Source: Plumapathes pennacea (Eukaryota; Cnidaria; Anthozoa; Antipatharia; Myriopathidae). Taken from it: DNA of 64,000 nt. Below are positions 48,481 through 59,101 of the stretch, piece by piece. The position numbers and the translations under genes are program-made. How positions within the stretch are numbered: position 1 is the first letter of the stretch; the number at the start of each line of letters is the position of its first letter. The notes below the pieces were generated by a model, which saw only the letters and a program-made list of their open reading frames with translations, searched no databases and was not told the origin of the DNA. The stretch is taken from the NCBI GenBank assembly GCA_964036295.1, contig OZ038472.1, forward strand, positions 558,001 through 622,000, in the 5' to 3' direction.

Positions 48481-48889
48481 AGCTTGGGGTAACAACTTGT
48501 CGCTTGCTGTCTGCAGGTCATGGAACCGTGATTGTTGCTCTGCGCCTTATTCTTCCTGCCGCTTCGCCCACAAATGCAGTTCTTGTTCTGGCTTACATCG
48601 TGCCAAGGATTGTTTTGATTCGCCCGATCTGGACATCATGCCTGACGCCAAACATGGTTTGTCGCCTGGCCCAGACTCCAAGGAGCTCTCCAAGCATCCC
48701 AAGAAGGGACTTTATTTCTTTTCTGTTTTCTTGCTAGTCACTAGTTTTGCTGTTGCTGTTGCCTTGGTTGCTTCTTAGTTCCATTAAGTTTTGCTTGAGT
48801 TGCTTGGTTGCATTGCTGCGTGCGTGTTCTGGTTGCCAATTCATTTTTACTTCCCCTTCTAGCATGGCCTCCCCTTCCTCCAGTCAAAT

Positions 48890-49480
48890 TAGTTAGCCCT
48901 CTCGTCCCTGACCTCTTCACCCAGGAGCTGCGTGAGCACCCGGACCAGAATCGAGTTTCCTTCGTAATCCAGGAGCTTAGGCATGGGTTTAAGGTGGGCT
49001 TCCTTGCAACCTCTCCGCTTAGCTCCTCTAAACGTAACAAGCCGTCTGCCCTTCAACATCCGGCCGTCGTCGATGCCTATCTGGCCAATGAAGTATTGAA
49101 AGGCTAGTTTTACATCGATCTCATGCTCCCGTTTGGCCTTCAGCACCGTTCATCTTCAACTCAGTAGCGTACTTAGTGGAATGGATCCTACGTGGTGTCT
49201 GATCTCGTTCACTACTTGGATGATTTCATCAGCGTGGGCCCTCCTAATTCTCTACAGTGTGCTCACAATCTCGACACTGCCTTAAACGTTTGTCGTCGGC
49301 TGGGCCTGCCACTGCATCCCACTAAGTGTGTGAGACCCACAACTTGTATGGTTGTTTTGGGCATCGAACTTGACTCAGTCAACCAGATAGCTCGCCTACC
49401 AGCTGAGAAGCTACTTGCCCTTCAAGATTTACTCTTCTCGTGGGTTCCTCGCTGCTGGTGTGACAGATGGTAACTCGAAT
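48890..49480 (+). pseudogene. DIRS reverse transcriptase, broken
   Basis: FVIQELRHGFKVGFL and LMLPFGLQHRSSSTQ-like pieces are followed by DLVHYLDDFISVG, the YLDD catalytic motif, and LGLPLHPTKCVRPTTCMVVL and GIELDSVNQIARLPAEKL. At least one stop and one frame change precede the YLDD block, and the fingers region is shortened. Confidence 0.8.
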
Positions 49481-49593
49481 CCTTGATCGGCCACCTCCAT
49501 TTTGTGGCCAAAGTGGTCTGGCCTGGCTGAACCTTCCTGCGTCGCATGGTTGGCCTGCTCTGCTGCTTCTGGTAACCTGATCATCCTATCCGG

Positions 49594-50148
49594 TTGAACT
49601 GGGAGTTCCACCTTGACCTCCAGTGGTGGGTTCAATTTCTCTCTTCGGGGAACGGCGTCAGCTTCTGGCTCTATCCAGGCTTGACCCCGGATTTAGATCT
49701 GGAGGTCACTTCTGACACAGCAAGTTCCCTTGGCTTTGGTGCCTTTTTCCGCGGAGAATGGTTCTCTGGTCCATGGTTGCCCATCCAATGGCACGAGTTT
49801 ATTGCCTACAAGGAACTCTTCCCGGTGGTTATTGCAGCGCATCTGTGGGGCCCAAGGTGGGCTAAGAGGAACATTTTGTTCCATTCTGACAACACAGCTG
49901 TCGTGTCGGTCCTCAACTCTAGGACTTCCAAGGTCCCCCAGCTGATGCATCTAATGTGTAGTCTGCTTATGGCCTCAGCCTGTTTCAACTTCTTCACGGC
50001 CCGACACATTCCTGGCATGCGGAACTCAATTGCTGATGCCCTTTCTCGTTTTAATTGGCTGGAATTCCGGCATTTAGCTCCTGAGGCACACCCGTTTCCA
50101 GTTCCAATTCTGCATCAGCTTCTCAAGGATCTGACTTCTCCCAACTAG
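49594..50148 (+). pseudogene. DIRS RNase H domain
   Basis: An open frame of 184 residues contains LEVTSDTASSLGFGAFFRGE, WHEFIAYKELFPVVIAAHLW, ILFHSDNTAVVSVLN and HIPGMRNSIADALSR, the usual acidic residues and the final IADALSR of retroelement RNase H. Confidence 0.85.
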
Positions 50149-50155
50149 AGCAGCG

Positions 50156-51070
50156 GTGCTGGAATTTTCTTACGAAGGTCTGGCCCCTTCTACTCGCCAA
50201 ACTTATACGTCCGCCCAAGACAGGTTTCACCAGTTCTGTCTTCATTCCGGCAGGCTTCACACCAGTGGCTCTCCTTGTCCAGCCGATGAGTGGACCCTCT
50301 GCCTTTTTGCAACTTCCTTAGCCGAGTCCCTCCAACATTTCTCCATTAAGGTCTACCTTTCTGCTGTACGGTCTCTACACATCGAACAAGGCTTCCCCGA
50401 TCCTCTAGCCAACTGTCTACATCTCCAGGGTGGTTCGTAGCATCAAGCGTCAACAAGGCTCTCCTGCCAACGAACGTTTACCTGTGACTGACTCCATTAT
50501 GTGGATTGTTGCCAACTCCCTCGATCTGATTCTTCCTGACCACTGCATGTTCTGGGCTGCCTGCACTCTCGCCTTCTTTGGCTTCTTGAGATCCTTAGAG
50601 TTCCAGTCCCCAACCTCGCCTGTTTCCAGTCCTCCATTCACCTTGAGGTATCAGATATTGCTGTGAACTCCAACTCTAACCCTTCCTGCTTGCAAGTTAA
50701 GATTAAGGCGTCCAAGACTGATCCGTTCCGCGTTGGCTGCTTTATTCACATTGGCCTTGGTACACCTCTTTGTGCTGTTCAGGCCATGTTGGCTTATCTA
50801 GCTCTCAGAGGTATTGCCCCAGGCCCCTTGTTCTTGCTGCAGGACGGGTGGCCTCTGACTTGCACCTTACTCACCAACTGGCTTTGTCAAATCCTGGCAG
50901 CTGCAGGTGTACCAGGCAACTTCTCTAGCCATAGCTTTCGCATCGGAGCACGCAGTGGAGTGCCGGATCACCTCATTCAAGCCCTGGGGAGGTGGACCAG
51001 CAGTGCTTATCAGCTCTACATCAGAACTCCTGCATCAGCTTTGGCTGGCCTCTCTCATCACCTGGCTTAG
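50156..51070 (+). pseudogene. DIRS tyrosine recombinase, split over three frames
   Basis: GLAPSTRQTYTSAQDRFHQF and AESLQHFSIKVYLSAVRSLH form the SAM-like core-binding part. AACTLAFFGFLRSLEFQ holds the catalytic Arg, NFSSHSFRIGARSG the H..R box, and ALGRWTSSAYQLYIRTP the terminal Trp and catalytic Tyr. Frame changes lie near 50430 and 50660. Confidence 0.85.
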
Positions 51071-51102
51071 CAGTTGGGGTGATCTGCTCAAGTGAGGTCT
51101 GT

Positions 51103-51135
51103 CCTCTTTCTGTAAGTCTTACTTACAGAAAGAGG
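51103..51135. repeat. Perfect 15-bp-arm hairpin at the end of the DIRS-like element
   Basis: CCTCTTTCTGTAAGT and its exact reverse complement ACTTACAGAAAGAGG are separated by three bases, directly after the recombinase region. It may be part of the element's terminal structure. Confidence 0.7.
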
Positions 51136-51599
51136 TACCTTGGTTATGGGTTCAAACATGCTGTGGCAACAGCTAGATACAATCTGATGCAATTTGCAAC
51201 AAAATAAATGCCTATGATGGTGGCTGGGTCCTTGGATAATTGTTGAAGGCAGTTGGGAAGTTCTGGAGGAAAGCACATGTGTTACAGGACTCGAATATGC
51301 AAGCTAGAGAATGCTCCAAGATGAAGAAAAGGCCTCTCTTATCTGATAGGTTTTGTAGTTGGCTTACTAATCCAGGATGTAGTCTCAAGTAGGATGATGG
51401 TGGTCAGGAAGAGGATCGAGTCTCGAACTGGTGTGTTTCTTGCATCATCAGTGAAAGGGTGATTGTCTTGCCGTGGGGATGGTTGCTTTGGCGAGCATCG
51501 TGTGCATTTCAAAGATGTGCTAGAGGTCAGACTCCTTGGCGAATTGGTTGAGCTGTGTCCAATGCTTACAGGAAAAGAAACTTGGTTACAATTACTGTA

Positions 51600-51690
51600 G
51601 GCCAAGTTGCCAGACAGGACTTACAACAGGTTTCTGATGTGCACTGAGGCAGCTCTTCCTCAAGTTCTTGTACAGGCCATTCTGCAACTG
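51600..51690 (-). repeat. Left inverted copy of a ~80-bp sequence flanking the minisatellites
   Basis: On the minus strand this reads AAGAGCTGCCTCAGTGCACA...GCAACTTGGCCTA. The plus strand at 53415-53490 reads AAGAGCTGCTTCAGTGCACA...GCAAACTTGGCCTA. The two copies are about 80% alike by eye and point toward each other across the minisatellite pair. Confidence 0.65.
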
Positions 51691-51799
51691 GGATGTCATT
51701 GGCATTCTTAGCACGACCACTGTCATAAAATAGGGTGTTTCTCCTTTCATCAGGAACAAGCAAGAAGCAGTCAAGAAGATTGTGGAGCCTTTGTGTAAC

Positions 51800-52400
51800 C
51801 ACCTTCCGTCTTGCTGCGACTGCCTTCCGTCTTGCTGCGACCGCCTTCCGTCTTGCTGCGACCGCCTGCCGTCTTGCTGCGACCGCCTGCCGTCTTGCCG
51901 CGACCGCCTTCCGTCTTGCCGCGACCGCCTGCCGTCTTGCTGCGACCGCCTGCCGTCTTGCTGCGACCGCCTTCCGTCTTGCCGCGACCGCCTGCCGTCT
52001 TGCCGCGACCGCCTTCCGTCTTGCTGCGACCGCCTTCCGTCTTGCTGCGACCGCCTTCCGTCTTGCTGCGACCGCCTTCCGTCTTGCCGCGACCGCCTGC
52101 CGTCTTGCTGCGACCGCCTGCCGTCTTGCCGCGACCGCCTTCCGTCTTGCCGCGACCGTCTGCCGTCTTGCCGCGACCGCCTTCCGTCTTGCCGCGACCG
52201 CCTTCCGTCTTGCCGCGACCGCCTGCCGTCTTGCTGCGACCGCCTTCCGTCTTGCTGCGACCGCCTTCCGTCTTGCTGCGACCGCCTGCAGTCTTGCTGC
52301 GACCGCCTGCTGTCTTGCTGCGACCGCCTGCCGTCTTGCTGCGACCCCCTTCTGTCTTGCAGTGATCGCCTTCCGTCTTGCACTGATAACCTTCTGTCTT
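51800..52400. repeat. 21-bp minisatellite A (about 28 copies)
   Basis: The unit is CTGCGACCGCCTTCCGTCTTG. Variation is almost confined to two positions (CTTCC or CTGCC; GCTGCG or GCCGCG). Because 21 is a multiple of three and the unit has no stop in any frame, all six frames stay open, which explains the overlapping long open frames here, such as (RRSQQDG)n and (CDRLPSC)n. Coding status is not shown. Confidence 0.95.
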
Positions 52401-52689
52401 CTGGAAACCTTTATGCTGTCTTGCTGCGGGCAGGAATGGCACGTCTTGCTGTGGTATATGTTCTGTCATTATGTGGCAGGCCTACCGTCTCGATCCTCGG
52501 CGCATAGCTGCGACCGCCTCTCGTCTTGTGCCTACTTCCCCCATTTCGTGCCTGCCTGCCGTCGTAAGGCGTGTTGGGTAGCTGCGGGGGGTTGTCGCCC
52601 TGGCGTGTCTGATTGTCGCCTTTGCGTTCTGCGTTTCGATGCCGTGTAGGATGCTTCCTTGGCTTTGTAATGTATACACACTGGGCGTA

Positions 52690-53280
52690 TCAGGTTGTCC
52701 AGTTGGCAGTTGGTTGTCATCCTGGCGTGCTTGGTTGTCACCCTGGCGTGTTTGGTTGTCGCCCTGGCGTGTTTTGTTGTCGCCCTGGCATGTAAGGTTG
52801 TCGCCCTGGCTTGTTAGGTTGTCGCCCTGGCGTGTTTGGTTGTCGCCCTGGCGTGTTTGGTTGTCGCCCTGGCGTGTTAGGTTGTCGCCCTGGCGTGTTA
52901 GGTTGTCGCCCTGGCGTGTTAGGTTGTCGCCCTGGCGTGTTAGGTTGTCGCCCTGGCGTGTTAGGTTGTCGCCCTGGCGTGTTAGGTTGTCGCCCTGGCG
53001 TGTTAGGTTGTCGCCCTGGCGTGTTAGGTTGTCGCCCTGGCGTGTTTGGTTGTCGCCCTGGCGTGTTAGGTTGTCGCCCTGGAGTGTTTGGTTGTCGCCC
53101 TGGCGTGTTAGGTTGTCGCCCTGGCGTGTTAGGTTGTCGCCCTGGCGTGTTAGGTTGTCGCCCTGGCGTGTTAGGTTGTCGCCCTGGCGTGTTTGGTTGT
53201 CGCCCTGGCGTGTTAGGTTGTCGCCCTGGCGTGTTTGGTTGTCGCCCTGGCGTGTTAGGTTGTCGCCCTGGCGTGTTACT
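52690..53280. repeat. 21-bp minisatellite B (about 27 copies)
   Basis: The unit is GTTAGGTTGTCGCCCTGGCGT, with GTTTG/GTTAG as the main variant. It has the same period and nearly the same array length as minisatellite A, with a mixed transitional segment between them (52490-52690). Four of six frames stay open; TAG/TAA occurs in the other two. Confidence 0.95.
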
Positions 53281-53409
53281 GCCTCTCACCCTGCTGCTGT
53301 CTCCTTGTTGTCCTGGTGTGACTCACTTTACACCTCTTGGACTAAGGTAAGAACGTGTCTTTGCTTTTGTTGACATGGGTCGTAGTAAGAATTGCAACAA
53401 AACCCTGTT

Positions 53410-53490
53410 GCAAAACTACAAGAAGAGCTGCTTCAGTGCACAGCAGCAACTTGTTGAAGGTTGCATCAGCAAACTTGGCCTAGCAGTTAC
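53410..53490 (+). repeat. Right inverted copy of the ~80-bp sequence flanking the minisatellites
   Basis: It matches the minus strand at 51600-51690 (see that entry). The minisatellite pair lies between the two. Confidence 0.65.
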
Positions 53491-53529
53491 CACAGGGCTT
53501 TTATATGCACGCATTCCAAGAACTAATCC

Positions 53530-53650
53530 AATCTGTGCAAGCTCCAATGCTACTACTCCAACTGGATGTATTGATCTTCACAGAGACTTGGCTAGGTGAC
53601 ACAACATTAGATGCGGAGAGTGAATTCCTGGAATACCAACTGGAACGCAG
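53530..53650 (+). pseudogene. Possible LINE endonuclease fragment
   Basis: DVLIFTETWLGDTTLDAES resembles the ETWL region of non-LTR retrotransposon endonucleases. It is only about 40 residues long and cut off on both sides. Confidence 0.35.
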
Positions 53651-53779
53651 GGAGTTTTCATGTATATATACTCTGAAGCTACGTATGATGGAATGTTCTT
53701 GACAATATTGATTACTTCACCAAGACGTTTCTGAGTGTCACTGGTGCCATGCCCTACTGGTTTAGAAATGAGTGATAAA

Positions 53780-55640
53780 ACAGAGGCTAACTCCTTGAAG
53801 GACACCTCATATCTGCAGTGAGATTAGACACTTGCTTTTTCAGCTTTCTCTGGCATTTAGCAGTGAATCTCTTGATCCATGCGGTCACTCTACGTAGGTT
53901 AATTCATGAGGAGGTTTTCTCTGGATCCATTAAGGTGTTGTCCACTTTGGAAGAGAAAGCGGACCACATCTCGACTTCAACTTCAGGGTCATAGTAATCA
54001 GGAGGTCGGCAGATTTTTTGTTCTGGCCAGTGACTTTCGTCTTGCCAGAGGAAACTCAGTCCTTGGATCCATGGGCTTTCTTGTCTTAGGTCTTGTGCAG
54101 ATAAGCCCCTGGAACAGTCGCTAGAAGTGTTTAGGTAGCCAGGAGCATGCCTCCACTTGTTTGGATCCGAGCCTTCTCTCAATTCAGCAACCCCGTTGTC
54201 TACAAAAGTGTGAAATCTGGCTTTCTCACTCTTGGTATACTGGAGCATGGTAGTTAAATCTGTCCAGTAGGTGATCTGCTTAGCCTAAATATCTAGCTCT
54301 CTCTGGGTGGTTTGGCCAATCCGTACTGTCAGGACCGCAGCTTGCAGCTCTAATCTCTAATCTCTACTTCACCTTTCCAAGTACAAAGGAGCAGTGGTGA
54401 ATGCCGTCTTCAGACTGGAGTCTTAGGTAAGCTACAGCGCTAAAGGCAGTCTCAGACGCATCAGCAAACACATGACGTTGGCGCTGTACCATGCGACCTT
54501 CACTTTTGTTGTAGCATCTGGGGATTGATAGCTTTGCCATGTCCATTCCGTCTTGCAAGTTTCCGTGTCAGATACTGGGCCCGTTATTGACTGATCCATT
54601 GGTTTCACTGCACCAATGATCCTGCAGCTGCATTGGGAGCTTCTTCACCATGTTTTGATGATTTTTGCGGGTGGTCCAAGATCGTAAAGAAAGAGAGTGA
54701 CATCATGGCTAAGGCATTGGGTTAGGAAAGTTGAATACCGATCAAGGGCAACGTCATCTCCCAGTTTGATGGTCGGCCATTCAGTTACTTTCTTGAGGTA
54801 AGCATTGGAGATCCTCTATGTGTCACCGTACTTTTCTTCCAGCAGCTGTTTTGCTTCCAGGTAACCCTTCTTGGGGTCCATGAATAGACACCCCTTTATC
54901 AGTTTCTTTGGTTGTCCTTCCGGGTACAGTTCTTCAAAAGTTCGGTTACAGGGAATTTGTCTGCTTTCAGTGAAAATCTGGTTGTAATCACGCTCTTCAC
55001 TGGGGGCCGTAGCTCAATTGGTTGAGAGACAGATAAAGCCTTTGATAAAGCAGAAGTGGGTTGCTGCGACTGTAACTTTGTGTTCATCGAGATATTCATT
55101 CATCCCGTCGTTAAAGTTCAGTTCTTGTTCCACTTGAGCGTATGCGTGCTCACGAGCTTGAGCCACTCCAACCCCTTCCTGCAGTTCAAGCCTTACAGTT
55201 TCATTTTGAAGAGCTTGTTTTTTCTCTAGCATAGCGGCTCTGGCAACTAATTCTGCTGCTTTGGCTCTTTCTCTGGCTCTCGTAGAGACAGATGAAGCTC
55301 TTAAAGAAGCCTTGGAACGGTTAGACAGTTTGGAGATAATTGAACCGTTATTGAGCTGTTCCTCTATTTGGCGCTTTGCCAAGATAGTCCAATTTCCGAT
55401 TTTGTCAATGAAATCACCCATTATCTTGTGCTCTTGGTATTAGTCCCTTGCAATGAGTTTTTCTTCCTTTGTGGTCAGAGTACCACGTAAGACGTGTGTT
55501 TTCTGCAGGTCTTCAAGAACTTCATGCAAAGTCTTCAGTTCACTCTGAACTATGTGCACGTTGTCATAGTCTTTAGTGAACAGTTCTATTTTCTTCATTT
55601 GACGCGATATTTTCCTTTGGGCAGATTGACGTTTTGCCAT
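53780..55640 (-). mobile_element. BEL/Pao-like LTR retrotransposon remnant, internally deleted
   Basis: Reading the minus strand from 55640: gag sequence (QSELKTLHEVLEDLQKTHVL, RERAKAAELVARAAMLEKKQ), then CNRTFEELYPEGQPKKLIKG and GYLEAKQLLEEKYGDT of the gag core. Protease and most of the reverse transcriptase are missing. Next come the RNase H-like block (HVFADASETAFSAVAYLRLQ, HHCSFVLGKVK) and the pre-integrase block (FHTFVDNGVAELREGSDPNK, LSFLWQDESHWPEQ). Stops interrupt it in several places. No long terminal repeats were identified. Confidence 0.8.
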
Positions 55641-56179
55641 TTAATGTGGGCTTGAAAAGTCATGCCTTTCGCTGTGGGCTTTTTTGTTCTTGCGCCGCCG
55701 ACAACGTCTTGCTTTGTGCTTGTTGCATACTCATTTGCTTTGATGTTTAAATCTTCTCTCGGTCTTGGTGAACCTTCCAACTCTTGATTAGAGTCAATCA
55801 TTTCCAAATTCTGCCATCCAGCTCGAAGGACCAGAAATGTTGATGACTGGACTCTAGACTTGTGAGATGTCCGGTTGCTGAAGATTTGTTGGGCCCACTT
55901 CACAGATACACAAAAAGGTTGATTGATTTATTGACTGACTGAAGACTGATAAAAAAGCTATTGCCTTAAGTAGCCCAAAAAGAAGTAACATATGGTAGAA
56001 TACAAAGAACTGAAACAAAAGAGTAAACTGTACAAAGGAAAAAACAGACAGTTCCGGCCAGTTGGCAACAAGATCCATCAAAAAAGCAAAGTCTTCATTT
56101 TTAATAGTCTATTGAGAACAGTTAAAGCCCTAGAGAGCTTTGGAAGCACTTTAAGAATACTATGGGATGCACCCAGAAA
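55641..56179. other. Flank of the BEL/Pao remnant
   Basis: Probably the 5' leader of the same element (minus-strand frame 55903-55595). No independent gene is seen. Confidence 0.35.
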
Positions 56180-56470
56180 AAAAAAAAGGGGGGGGGGGTT
56201 ACTTCCATATGTATATATATATAAGCCATATATGTATGTGCTGCCCCAAGGGGTATTATTTTCAAGCAGTTTTAGTCTGAATTGGGTATAGATTTGCCTT
56301 TTTGTTCTGAAATAGGGTATCGATTTTGTCTTTTTGGCCTGGGATATGGTATGATTTTAACAAAAATCGGTTGTTGTGGACATGAAAAAAATATCTGAAA
56401 TAGTTTTGAAATAGGGTATACATTTTGTAGTTGAGTCTGAAATAGGGTATAGATAATTTCTCTTGACACT
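56180..56470. repeat. Second copy of the G-run / TCTGAAATAGGGTAT repeat
   Basis: An A tract and G run (56176-56198) are followed by ACTTCCATATG, an ATATAT tract, AGCCATATATGTATGTGCTG and then four TCTGAA(A)T(A/T)GGGTAT blocks, in the same order as at 28530-28800. Confidence 0.75.
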
Positions 56471-57930
56471 TTTGCCTTTTATTTTCAGAGGGACTGTGAT
56501 GTTGATGGAAGCATAAAGAACTAATTCATTCAGCCCCAGATTTTGCTAGTGGGAGGTCCATTTGATATAGATTAATTACAAATTGTTGAAAGTGTGCCGT
56601 GCACCACTCCTTAACAGAAAATGCTAGACGCTGTTCCTGGGCTGCTCGCCTCCTACTTGTACATGTTAATACATACCTAGCACAAATTGCAAAGCATTAT
56701 TGACGTTATTCGAGCAGATTTTGCTTGAAAGGTGGGGGTTAGTCTTTCTGTCTGCTTGTCTGTCTTTCTATCTGTCTGTTTGTCTATCTGTGTCATCTGA
56801 ATCATCAAAGTTTTTCCAAGCGCAACGGAAGAGGACATAGCCGATCATATCAAGCCGACGGGGGCTAGGGGGCTAGACTTCATTGAGATTTCTTGTGATG
56901 CAGATTTTAATGCTTTTGGATGTAATGTTAGGGGTTTCCTACTTTCCGTCCCTCTCGAACACAGTTTACGGTCGTTCGTGTATGTGCGTTATCATAATAA
57001 ACATAAAATCAGTCAGAACACTGTGCCTTTTGCAAATTTTATTGCTTTAAACCTATTGATATCACCAAGGGAAGAAAACAATATTTTGACTACTTCTTGC
57101 AAATAGTAGGGGGTGTTGGGGTAATATCGTCAAGCTAGGCGTGACCTTTTTATACGCAAAATTCTTCAAGAACTTGCTCCAAGGACAGCAAGAGCGATCA
57201 CACCTCGAGTTCTTCATGAGCATATTTATTAAGCATTTAGCTGTACTGAAGTTATTAGGTTCAAGATTTCCGAGGGCTTGACGTTTAAGTAGCGTCACCC
57301 TGCGTGATTCGTGTGAACCATTAGTTGCCGCAACAATATCTGGCAAAAAATAGAAAGAAAGAAACAATTCGCGTAAACTTTCATTTAGTATTTGGACAAA
57401 GTAACAGAACAAGTTTCATTGTTTTATCAAACCCACAATTGTGCCGATTGCGGTCTGCTCCTCGTTTATGAGATGTATCTTCGCTTTTAAGCCCGTATGA
57501 AGTCTCCCTACACAAAACCAAGAAGCCTGACATTTCATTGTTTATCAACTTTTTGCCAGTTGATGCACCGCTTGATCGTGCCAATCTTCTCGAGGATTAA
57601 TCAGTTTACCACGAACAGGAACACCTTTAATGAACGGAAAGAAAAAAGTCCTTGCAGTACAAAACAAATATTACCTCGTATATATAATTAAAGCAATATA
57701 GTGTAAACTGCCACTTGATAATAATGCCAAGGAAAGGCACCCTCAAGAATCTCTACGCTGTCCAGCGATATGTCGGTGATCGTATTGTATCTGGGCACCA
57801 GAACTTCAATTCTAGTTTCTCTTAGCAAATTTTTCAGTGCAGCTTCATGCATTGCTTAGAGGACTCTGAAATTCTGTCATAAAATAGCAACAACATACAA
57901 ACATCCACACAGTCATGTACAAATTAACAC
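56471..57930. other. Non-coding stretch
   Basis: No supported gene. A TCTGTCTGT-rich run lies at 56747-56795. A minus-strand patch at 57730-57835 (IEVLVPRYNTITDISLDSV) has exon-like codon texture but no clear splice sites. Confidence 0.35.
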
Positions 57931-57939
57931 TAATTCGTC

Positions 57940-58225
57940 CAACACGCATTATCCGTCATGGCCACACGGATACAACGTCTGAAATGTGTGTTCGATTTAG
58001 ACGTCGCAGCAACGACGCATCGAATGAAATGCATAAACTACACGAGTTATTTTAGCCGATAACATTGAGAATGAAGGAGGATTCACACATGGGGTTTAAA
58101 TTCGTCTGCATTAAATCCGTCGTATGAATCGGAGCGACATTTACGTCGTCTGATCGACGAAGTTAATATGAATTAAATTCGTGTGAATTAAATGCGACGA
58201 TTGTGCGACGTATAAACCAGGCCTG
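57940..58225. repeat. CGTCG-rich dispersed repeat ending ATAAACCAGGCC
   Basis: Repeated GACG/CGTC words (TTCGTC, GACGTC, CGTCGT) in both orientations suggest a foldback-type element without coding capacity. Confidence 0.45.
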
Positions 58226-58257
58226 AAGATACGGTTAAAGATAGTCTGGTTATTTCC

Positions 58258-58530
58258 CGCTGTCCTTCCCGCTGGTACGATCGGCGAACTCCATCGTACC
58301 AGCGGGAAGGACACATCACATTTTCCACAGTTTAGTTCGCCTCAGTTGTCTAAATCACCATCAAAGGAAGAGATGCCACTTGATTTTATTGAAGATACAC
58401 TTACTCTTCACTTAAAATGATCCTTGACTAATATAGTCGAGTTATTTCACTGTGTCCTTCCCGTTGGTACGACACGATTTTACACCGTACCAGCGGGAAG
58501 GACACGTCACATTTTCTACAGTTTAGTTCG
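58258..58530. repeat. Two hairpins with TGTCCTTCCCG(C/T)TGGTACGA arms
   Basis: Hairpin 1 (58261-58313) and hairpin 2 (58451-58505) each have an arm GTCCTTCCCG(C/T)TGGTACGA, a loop of 8-15 bases, and the complementary arm. Both are followed by the same ACA(T/C)(A/G)TCACATTTTC-ACAGTTTAGTTCGCC block, so they form a direct duplication about 190 bases apart. Confidence 0.8.
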
Positions 58531-58536
58531 CCACGA

Positions 58537-58760
58537 GGTTCAATATGTATTATAATCGTCTAAACTATGATGAAAGGAAGCGATGTTATTTCACTTAACT
58601 CAATAAGGCTTGTTCATTTCATCGTTCGATGAAATACACAGAAGACAGCCATCTTGGATTTACCGACATCGTCCGATTCTCGGTCGTGAGGCGATCGGGT
58701 CTAAACTCGTTTTCAGTCTTGCGCGGCTGTCCTTCCTGTTGGTACGATTTCGGCACAATC
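58537..58760 (+). mobile_element. Half-copy (single arm) of the 44.2-kb foldback transposon
   Basis: From AGGTTCAATATGTATTATAA to GGTACGATTTCGGCACAATC the sequence follows the right arm at 44424-44640 base for base apart from a few changes. It has the AGCCATCTTGGATTTACC segment that the right arm there lacks. Confidence 0.9.
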
Positions 58761-58826
58761 AAAGTGAAGCCCAACCAACTTTCAAAACCAAGGCTTGGTT
58801 ACATAGCGTCGAGAGCCAAATCCAAT

Positions 58827-58982
58827 ATGGCGGATGATGTGAGTCCTATTTTACTTGTCTGGATGTAATGAGTTTCTTTGTTTAATTGAAATACACTGTT
58901 GATTTCTTTCTTCACTGAAGAATTCAGTTGAGATCTCCATCCAAGACCCCATGGAAGAAATGATTCTGAATCAGAAAATGAG
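58827..58982 (+). CDS. Candidate first two exons of an unidentified gene
   Basis: ATGGCGGATGAT followed by GTGAGTCC gives exon 1 (MADD, 58827-58838). An acceptor at 58920 opens exon 2 (58921-58982; NSVEISIQDPMEEMILNQKM), which ends in phase 2 at GTACGA. Splice signals and codon texture look real, but no downstream exon was found before the repeats at 59.0-59.45 kb. It may be a truncated or broken gene. No family is recognised. Confidence 0.35.
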
Positions 58983-59101
58983 GTACGATTTTCACACCTG
59001 ACTCCAAAAATGTATACCCTATTTCAGACCTGATTCCAAAATGTATACCCTATTTCAGACCTTTAGTTAGAAATATTTTGTTCTTTTTGTTCTTTTGGTC
59101 G

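Larger units (their letters stand above)
47480..51080 (+). mobile_element. Decayed DIRS-like (tyrosine-recombinase) retrotransposon
   Basis: In order on the plus strand are gag-like sequence, reverse transcriptase, RNase H and a tyrosine recombinase, the set that defines DIRS elements. The frames are broken by several frameshifts and in-frame stops between and inside the domains. G+C content is higher than in the flanks. The individual domains are listed separately. Confidence 0.88.

Noticed and set aside
51800-53280. CRISPR-like regular repeats
   Set aside because: The units are directly contiguous without unique spacers, in a eukaryotic genome.
51735-53373. Several 180-300-residue open frames on both strands over the minisatellites
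   Set aside because: A 21-base unit without stops keeps many frames open at once, so openness is not evidence of coding. No start context, splice site or conserved domain singles one out.
57062-57412. Minus-strand 116-residue frame near 57.2 kb
   Set aside because: No domain, no splice context and no similarity that I can name; probably chance.
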